A DNA stretch of 8,970 nucleotides from Pseudomonadota bacterium (GTDB lineage: Bacteria > Pseudomonadota > Alphaproteobacteria > SMXQ01). Under the pieces are notes generated by a model, which made no database searches, had not been told where the DNA came from, and saw only the letters and a list, made by a program, of their open reading frames with translations. Positions 6,155 to 8,970 of this stretch are shown in pieces (within the stretch, counting starts at the first letter, position 1; every line of letters starts with the position of its first letter). The stretch lies in the NCBI GenBank assembly GCA_022562375.1, contig JADFPK010000020.1:1-8970 (forward strand). Reading direction: 5' to 3'. Both the position numbers and the translations under genes were made by a program.

Positions 6155-6922
6155 CTAATCGTCCCAGACCTTTTCCGGCAGCGGCAGCCCGGCGAGGTCA
6201 TCGTCGCTCAAGGGCCGGTCCGGCTCGGTGCCGAAATCCTCCCTCAGCAGCAGCATCAACTGGCGGACATGCTGGCCCGAATGCCAGGTGAAACGTTCGA
6301 GCACGTCGTGCAAGGAATGGCGGCCGTAATAGGTCTCGATCACGCCCTGGCATGAGGGGTCCTCAATCCCTTCCCACCAGTCCCTGACGCTCTTGCGGAC
6401 CCGATCGCCGTAAGCGGTGATTTGCAGGGCCGTCGCCATGTCGGCGGGCGCCTCGGTGTTCAGCAGCTCGCGGGTGACCATCGCCTCGGCGCCGGTCGCG
6501 ACTTCGAGAAAGGCCTCCTGGAGCCGGAAGATATGAAAACCGAGATTGCGGTAGGTGCGCTTGCGGTCGCGCACATTGGTGTCGAGCTTATCGGCGGGGA
6601 ACTGGCACAGGTACCGCTGGGCGGCGGCGAGAATGAGGTCGAGCTTCTCGACCAGTTGTTCCGGCGCGAGCTGCGCCTTGGCCTGGTATTCGATACCCGT
6701 GAGCCGGGCCACGTCGTCGAGGGACTGGCCGTACACCCACTTATCGCCGAGGGCCACCACCGGGACGGAGGTGGCGCCGACGCGCTTGAGCGCCTCCATA
6801 CCACCGGGGTCGTCCTGAATGTTGATCGATTCGAATTCGATCCCACGGATCGAAAAGAACTCCTTGGTCCTAAGGCAACTGGTTCAACCCGGGTGCCAGA
6901 ACACCCTGATGGTCTCGGACAC
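6155..6922 (-). CDS. Glutaredoxin-DinB fusion, candidate selenoprotein with in-frame TGA (UxxC active site)
   Basis: Read with the TGA at 6886-6884 as selenocysteine, this is a 255-aa two-domain protein. Residues 1-75 form a glutaredoxin/thioredoxin-fold domain: strand IRVFW (5-9), active site HPG-U13-TSC16-LRTKEF, strand IEFESINI (28-35), cis-Pro motif TSVP (51-54). Residues about 85-235 form a DinB-type four-helix domain with a likely metal triad, His130 (LGFHIF) and His214/His218 in WHSGQH. Homologues I recall carry Cys (PGCTSC) at position 13. The GTG start at 6922 has a strong GGAGAGGGGA ribosome binding site 6 nt upstream and there is no frameshift, so decay is unlikely. A redox or thiol-transfer role is inferred: DinB-fold relatives include thiol-S-transferases. 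Calling from the internal ATG at 6799 would delete the active site. The gene stands alone, convergent to ispB. The alternative is a sequencing error or recent nonsense mutation. Confidence 0.78.
6857..6885 (-). promoter_or_regulatory. Candidate bacterial SECIS-like hairpin after the TGA
   Basis: In the mRNA the GA of the UGA starts a GAAC/GUUC lower stem (6885-6882 with 6860-6857). An upper stem CCUU/AAGG (6875-6872 with 6865-6862) carries loop AGGACC. A UU-containing side bulge lies between them, and a G is at loop position 2. The apical loop is only 12 nt from UGA, shorter than the 16-37 nt I recall as usual for bacterial SECIS. An alternative stem AAGG/CUUU (6865-6862 with 6857-6854, loop AGUU) sits about 22 nt downstream. 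Both are short, so the evidence is modest. Confidence 0.3.
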
Positions 6923-7004
6923 GGCTCGTCCCCTCTCCTGGTGTCTCTCGTAGTCAACGCCGCCTGCCCGGTCCTTTACGCCCAAGCCGGAGGCTCTCGG
7001 CCCA

Positions 7005-7033
7005 GCCTAACGAGGGTGCGGCCGGGCTGTAAA
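7005..7033 (-). promoter_or_regulatory. Possible promoter of the glutaredoxin-DinB gene
   Basis: On the minus strand TTTACA (7033-7028) and TTAGGC (7010-7005) are spaced by 17 bp. A start near 6998 would give a leader of about 76 nt before the GTG at 6922. The -10 is poor against the E. coli consensus, although TAGGCT-like -10s do occur in GC-rich alphaproteobacteria. Confidence 0.33.
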
Positions 7034-7074
7034 GCCAAATTCGGTCTCATTCGGCGGCAAGGTGGGCAGCGGGA

Positions 7075-7139
7075 ACGCGGGGCGGCCCCGTCCAGGCCGG
7101 GGCTGGAGGTGTTTAGGACGAGGCCGCCGCCGCGTTTTT
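7075..7139 (+). terminator. Large GC stem with T-run (possible plus-strand terminator or structured RNA)
   Basis: ACGCGGGGCGGCC (7075-7087) pairs with GGCCGCCGCCGCGT (7122-7135) apart from a one-base offset. TTTTT follows at 7135-7139. The 34-nt loop contains its own CCCCG..CGGGG stem. The loop is larger than usual for an intrinsic terminator, and no plus-strand gene lies upstream, so a structured element is equally possible. Confidence 0.3.
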
Positions 7140-7140
7140 A

Positions 7141-7296
7141 GCGCTGACTGCCTGGGGCAGCTTCCGCTGGGGCAAGGTGTGCACCCAGAGCCGGCCACAC
7201 CTTCTCGGGTTCTCGCGCAGGGCAAATTCAAGTTCGAGCGGGCCCGCCTACCTAGAGCCTAATTAGACCACGGAGAGCTTTACCTGGGGTTAAAGG
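7141..7296. other. Intergenic stretch with nothing recognised
   Basis: No open frame here resembles a known protein, and I find no tRNA or riboswitch signature. The right end becomes AT-rich and leads into the palindrome at 7305-7324. Confidence 0.5.
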
Positions 7297-7304
7297 TTCA
7301 ATTT

Positions 7305-7324
7305 TAATTGAATAAAATCAATTA
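7305..7324. promoter_or_regulatory. FNR/FixK-like palindrome
   Basis: The perfect inverted repeat TAATTGA-N6-TCAATTA contains TTGAA-TAAA-ATCAA, which matches 9 of 10 positions of the FNR/Anr/FixK box TTGAT-N4-ATCAA. It sits in an AT-rich island together with an overlapping TTCAATT-TT-AATTGAA repeat (7297-7312). I see no good -10 at the class II distance on either strand, so a regulatory role is inference. Candidate targets are the plus-strand microprotein region (7534 onward) or the selenoprotein gene some 380 bp away. Confidence 0.35.
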
Positions 7325-7350
7325 CTTATGACATCCCTTCGGCACGGCGC

Positions 7351-7374
7351 AAAAATCCCGCCCCATCGGGCGGG
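7351..7374 (-). terminator. Intrinsic terminator, minus strand
   Basis: On the minus strand a perfect 7-bp stem CCCGCCC-GATG-GGGCGGG (7374-7357) is followed by ATTTTT (7356-7351). This is a standard Rho-independent terminator. No protein gene precedes it on that strand, which points to a small RNA. Confidence 0.7.
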
Positions 7375-7430
7375 GGCCCAAGCGCCTCGTGCGGGGTGGC
7401 GCCCGGCAAGGGGTGAAGGACATGGATTTC
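7351..7430 (-). ncRNA. Candidate small RNA ending at the minus-strand terminator
   Basis: A -10-like CATTAT (7441-7436) with a weak TTTAGC 18 bp upstream would start a transcript of about 80 nt at about 7430. Its 5' part contains unpaired CCUUCACCCC, which is complementary to Shine-Dalgarno-like sequence. A GCGCC/GGCGC hairpin (7402-7382) follows, then the terminator. This is the layout of many trans-acting small RNAs. The terminator is clear; the promoter and the RNA identity are speculative, and I do not recognise the family. Confidence 0.35.
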
Positions 7431-7533
7431 GGGACATAATGTGATTTTAAGACCTGGCGGCTAAAGAGGTCGGACGGCCAGGCCCCAATGCGGGACGGGA
7501 CGGGGCAAACCGGGGGTTCGATCCCTGTTAACC

Positions 7534-7713
7534 ATTAAAGTAGTCATCATCTTGGCATGCTACCTCGCCTGGTTGGTCAACACTCAGCCGCGATGGTTCA
7601 ACGCCGGGCTGGTCTACACTCAGCCGCGATGGTTCAACGCCGGGCTGGTCCAGATCGTCATCTCCCTGGCGGTGGTGTACGTGCTTATCCTAACCGGCGT
7701 CATCGCCCCCTAA
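7534..7713 (+). CDS. Possible two-helix membrane microprotein with internal 12-residue duplication (start unclear)
   Basis: The frame is open from 7465 to TAA-TAG at 7711-7716. From ATT 7534 it gives 59 residues: a hydrophobic segment (VVIILACYLAWLV, 3-15), two copies of a (V/Y)TQPRWFNAGLV-like unit, and a second hydrophobic segment (IVISLAVVYVLILTGVIA, 41-58). The layout is that of a small two-TM protein, and a terminator follows 60 bp later. There is no ATG or GTG in frame. The choices are ATT 7534 (one base from ATG, followed by AAA) or TTG 7552, and neither has a clear ribosome binding site. It may therefore be a pseudogene whose start was lost. I do not recognise the family. The coordinates assume the ATT. 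Confidence 0.4.
   Translation: MKVVIILACYLAWLVNTQPRWFNAGLVYTQPRWFNAGLVQIVISLAVVYVLILTGVIAP
7577..7648 (+). repeat. Tandem duplication, 2 x 36 bp
   Basis: Two adjacent 36-bp units (7577-7612 and 7613-7648) differ at one position (TCA versus TCT at the third base). The unit length is 12 codons, so the open frame of the possible microprotein is kept. The near identity suggests a recent duplication. Confidence 0.92.
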
Positions 7714-7772
7714 TAGGCGTTCATGAACCCCACGTCCGGCCTCGGCGCCGCCCGGTTCCCCCGCGCCGCTTC

Positions 7773-7797
7773 GCCCCCGCTCCGGCGGGGCTTTTTC
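7773..7797 (+). terminator. Intrinsic terminator, plus strand
   Basis: GCCCCCGC (7773-7780) pairs with GCGGGGC (7785-7791) with one bulged C and a 4-nt loop, followed by TTTTT (7792-7796). It lies 60 bp after the stop of the possible microprotein and would end that transcript. Confidence 0.75.
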
Positions 7798-7840
7798 TTA
7801 TGAGCGCTGGGCCTGCCGCATGCAGCCAAGTCGTTTTGCG

Positions 7841-7855
7841 TTAACGATTTATTAG
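7841..7855. promoter_or_regulatory. CtrA-like site (TTAA-N7-TTAG)
   Basis: TTAA-CGATTTA-TTAG matches 7 of 8 positions of the CtrA consensus TTAA-N7-TTAA, in an AT-rich patch with a further TTAAC at 7866-7870. No gene is evident directly downstream, so chance is possible. Confidence 0.22.
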
Positions 7856-7946
7856 GCAGCATAGATTAACATACCAAATCATCCATCGTGTACTTGGTCC
7901 CAGGCAGCGCGTAGCGTATCTCCAAGCTGGAAGTTGGATCAAACTT

Positions 7947-7983
7947 GAAAGCCTCGGGTTTCGCGTCCCGGGGCTTTCTTTTT
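7947..7983 (+). terminator. Strong intrinsic terminator, plus strand
   Basis: A 12-bp stem GAAAGCCTCGGG / CCCGGGGCTTTC (7947-7958 with 7967-7978, one G-U pair) with an 8-nt loop is followed by TTTTT (7979-7983). It is the best terminator in the window. The 150 bp between the previous terminator and this one hold no convincing gene, so what it terminates is unknown. Confidence 0.85.
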
Positions 7984-8081
7984 CGCTCCGTCAGTGCATG
8001 CTGTCAGATGGTGCCGGCCTAAATTCTCCTGCAATCATCGGACGGCCTACGTCCGGGAGCCCTAATGGCCGGCGCCGCCCT
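7984..8081. other. Short intergenic stretch with small hairpin
   Basis: The stretch holds a CGGACG-GCCTA-CGTCCG hairpin at about 8039-8055 and no recognisable gene or RNA. Confidence 0.4.
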
Positions 8082-8115
8082 GAAAGCCCCGGCCGGATCA
8101 TTGGGGCTTTCTCTT
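8082..8115 (+). terminator. Terminator-like hairpin, plus strand
   Basis: A perfect 9-bp stem GAAAGCCCC (8082-8090) / GGGGCTTTC (8103-8111) has a 12-nt loop. The tail is only TCTT, so termination may be weak. The stem ends share GAAAGCC..GGCTTTC with the terminator at 7947-7983. Confidence 0.5.
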
Positions 8116-8130
8116 GGTCGATCTAATTCA

Positions 8131-8159
8131 TTGATGGCGGCTGGACCCGGTGACAAAAT
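8131..8159 (+). promoter_or_regulatory. Possible promoter upstream of a hairpin-rich segment
   Basis: TTGATG (8131-8136) and CAAAAT (8154-8159) are spaced by exactly 17 bp; each matches the sigma70 consensus at 4 of 6 positions. A transcript from about 8166 would run to the terminator at 8276-8301, roughly 135 nt. Confidence 0.3.
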
Positions 8160-8186
8160 CCGCAATTGTCAGTCGGGTGGTCACCC

Positions 8187-8222
8187 CCCGTCACTTGTCC
8201 AATGGGTCGAAATAGTGACGGG
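8187..8222. repeat. 9-bp inverted repeat with 18-nt spacer
   Basis: CCCGTCACT (8187-8195) and AGTGACGGG (8214-8222) are perfectly complementary. A second nearby pair, GGTGAC (8149-8154) and GTCACC (8180-8185), shares the GTGAC/GTCAC core. These could be structure in a small RNA or half-sites of an operator. Confidence 0.55.
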
Positions 8223-8275
8223 TGCTCTCCCCAAAGACCGCCTGGCTGGCATTTAGTACACACCCTTCAAACCTC

Positions 8276-8301
8276 GCCCCGCGGCGGCGGGCTTTTTCTT
8301 T
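8276..8301 (+). terminator. Intrinsic terminator, plus strand
   Basis: GCCCCGC (8276-8282) pairs with GCGGGC (8287-8292) with one bulged C and a 4-nt loop, followed by TTTTTCTTT (8293-8301). It resembles the terminator at 7773-7797 in stem and tail. It isolates the dehydratase gene starting 99 bp downstream from any transcript to its left. Confidence 0.72.
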
Positions 8302-8399
8302 CGCCTCGGCTGCGCTACCGTCCGGTGCATGCGTGGACGGTACATGATCACCACGTCGGCGGAGGCACGCCGGCGCATCTTCAAGGCCGAAATCACGCC

Positions 8400-8970
8400 A
8401 TGAGCTGGCGTGACAGCGTCAGTCTGGAGACGATCCGGGCCGCCGCCGGCCGTATCGACGGCTATGTTCGGCGGACGCCGATGCTGGCGGCCGGACCGGC
8501 CAAGCACCCCCTCGCCTTCGACGGACAGCTGTCGCTGAAGCTCGAATGCCTGCAGATCGTCGGCTCGTTCAAGGCCCGCGGCGCGTCCTCCAAGCTGACC
8601 AGCCTGGAACCGGCCCAGGTCCGGCGCGGCCTGGTCACCGCGTCCGGCGGCAATCACGGCCTCGGCGTCGCCTACGCCGGCTGGCGCGCGGAGGTGCCGG
8701 CGCGGGTCTATCTGCCGAGCAGCACGCCCGAAGAGAAGGCGAAAAAGATCGCCGGTTGGGGCGCCGACGTGGTCTACCACGGCCAAGTCTGGGACGAGGC
8801 CAACCTGCAGGCCCTGGCCGCGGCCGAAGCCGAGGGCCTGACCTACGTGCACGCCTTCAGCGACCCGATGGTGATCGCCGGCCAGGGCACGGTCGGGCTC
8901 GAGATCGTCGAGCAGGCGCCCGATGCGGATGTGCTGCTGGTGGCGATCGGCGGCGGCGGCTTGATCTCCG
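8400..8970 (+). CDS. Threonine/serine dehydratase family PLP enzyme (C-terminus cut by window edge)
   Basis: This is a fold-type II pyridoxal-phosphate enzyme of the threonine ammonia-lyase group, which would deaminate a hydroxy amino acid to a 2-oxo acid and ammonia. Only 190 of a likely 310-330 residues are inside the window. Visible motifs are RTPML (25-29), the PLP-binding lysine K58 in GSFKARGA (55-62), the phosphate-contacting loop SGGNHG (82-87), LPSSTPEEK (105-113) and the glycine loop GGGGL (184-188). The motifs do not separate threonine dehydratase from serine racemase or 3-hydroxyaspartate relatives. The ATG at 8400 gives a normal N-terminus; the ribosome binding site is weak. It overlaps by ATGA the end of a 24-codon frame (8329-8403) that I do not regard as a gene. 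Confidence 0.92.
   Translation, partial: MSWRDSVSLETIRAAAGRIDGYVRRTPMLAAGPAKHPLAFDGQLSLKLECLQIVGSFKARGASSKLTSLEPAQVRRGLVTASGGNHGLGVAYAGWRAEVPARVYLPSSTPEEKAKKIAGWGADVVYHGQVWDEANLQALAAAEAEGLTYVHAFSDPMVIAGQGTVGLEIVEQAPDADVLLVAIGGGGLIS

Noticed and set aside
6460..6957. Alternative minus-strand frame bypassing the TGA, considered as evidence of a frameshifted rather than Sec gene
   Set aside because: The frame gives Ser/Arg/Pro-rich shadow sequence. The glutaredoxin motifs before and after the TGA are in one and the same frame, so no frameshift is needed.
7480..7536. tRNA-like 3' end (GGGGGTTCGATCCCTG followed by TTAACCA), considered as tRNA-Sec or permuted tmRNA
   Set aside because: The T-loop sequence fits, but the T-stem has a G-G mismatch and two G-U pairs, no acceptor partner is found, and no anticodon arm can be folded.
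7528..7538. TTAACCATTAA as a CtrA box
   Set aside because: The two TTAA halves are 3 bp apart instead of 7, so it is at most a half-site.
8329..8403. 24-codon frame overlapping the dehydratase start by ATGA, considered as a leader peptide
   Set aside because: It has no ribosome binding site, no run of regulatory codons and no attenuator between it and the gene.
8253..8852. 199-codon minus-strand frame opposite the dehydratase
   Set aside because: The plus strand carries an unambiguous PLP-enzyme frame; the minus frame runs through the plus-strand terminator and shows no family motif.

Overview
The window reads as GC-rich alphaproteobacterial chromosome, most likely from a Rhodospirillales-like lineage. 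The reasons are the housekeeping genes, the promoter style (TTGACC with a 17-18 bp spacer) and a gene order that I recall, without being able to check it, as common in that group. About two thirds is ordinary core genome. The right third is an accessory-looking stretch rich in hairpins and poor in genes.

Minus strand, right to left from 4932 to 1, is a string of six genes: a DUF2007 protein, a tRNA1(Val) N6-adenine methyltransferase-like protein (8-bp overlap with the gene before it), a short SppA/S49 peptidase, a 76-aa membrane protein with a Cys4 zinc-ribbon-like tail, glyQ, and glyS (C-terminus cut by the left edge). glyQ has its own promoter-like sequence. A 189-bp nearly self-complementary repeat of the 'CCACAGAG..ACACAGAG' kind lies between glyQ and glyS. 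Divergently, from a well-formed promoter at 4997-5026, runs a trans-polyprenyl diphosphate synthase (ispB type) that probably starts at TTG.

The main discovery candidate is at 6155-6922, minus strand. A complete glutaredoxin-like domain is fused to a DinB-type metal-binding domain. The first residue of the glutaredoxin CxxC active site is encoded by an in-frame TGA. Frame, a GTG start with a strong ribosome binding site, the second active-site Cys and the cis-Pro motif are all intact. The gene is therefore best read as a selenoprotein (UxxC), which an ordinary gene caller would truncate to an internal ATG at 6799.

From 6923 to 8399 there is no recognisable conventional gene. The stretch holds four plus-strand terminator-like hairpins, one minus-strand terminator that may end a small RNA, an FNR/FixK-like palindrome, other inverted repeats, and a possible two-helix membrane microprotein that carries a 36-bp tandem duplication and has no normal start codon. 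At 8400 a threonine/serine dehydratase-family PLP enzyme begins on the plus strand and runs off the right edge.
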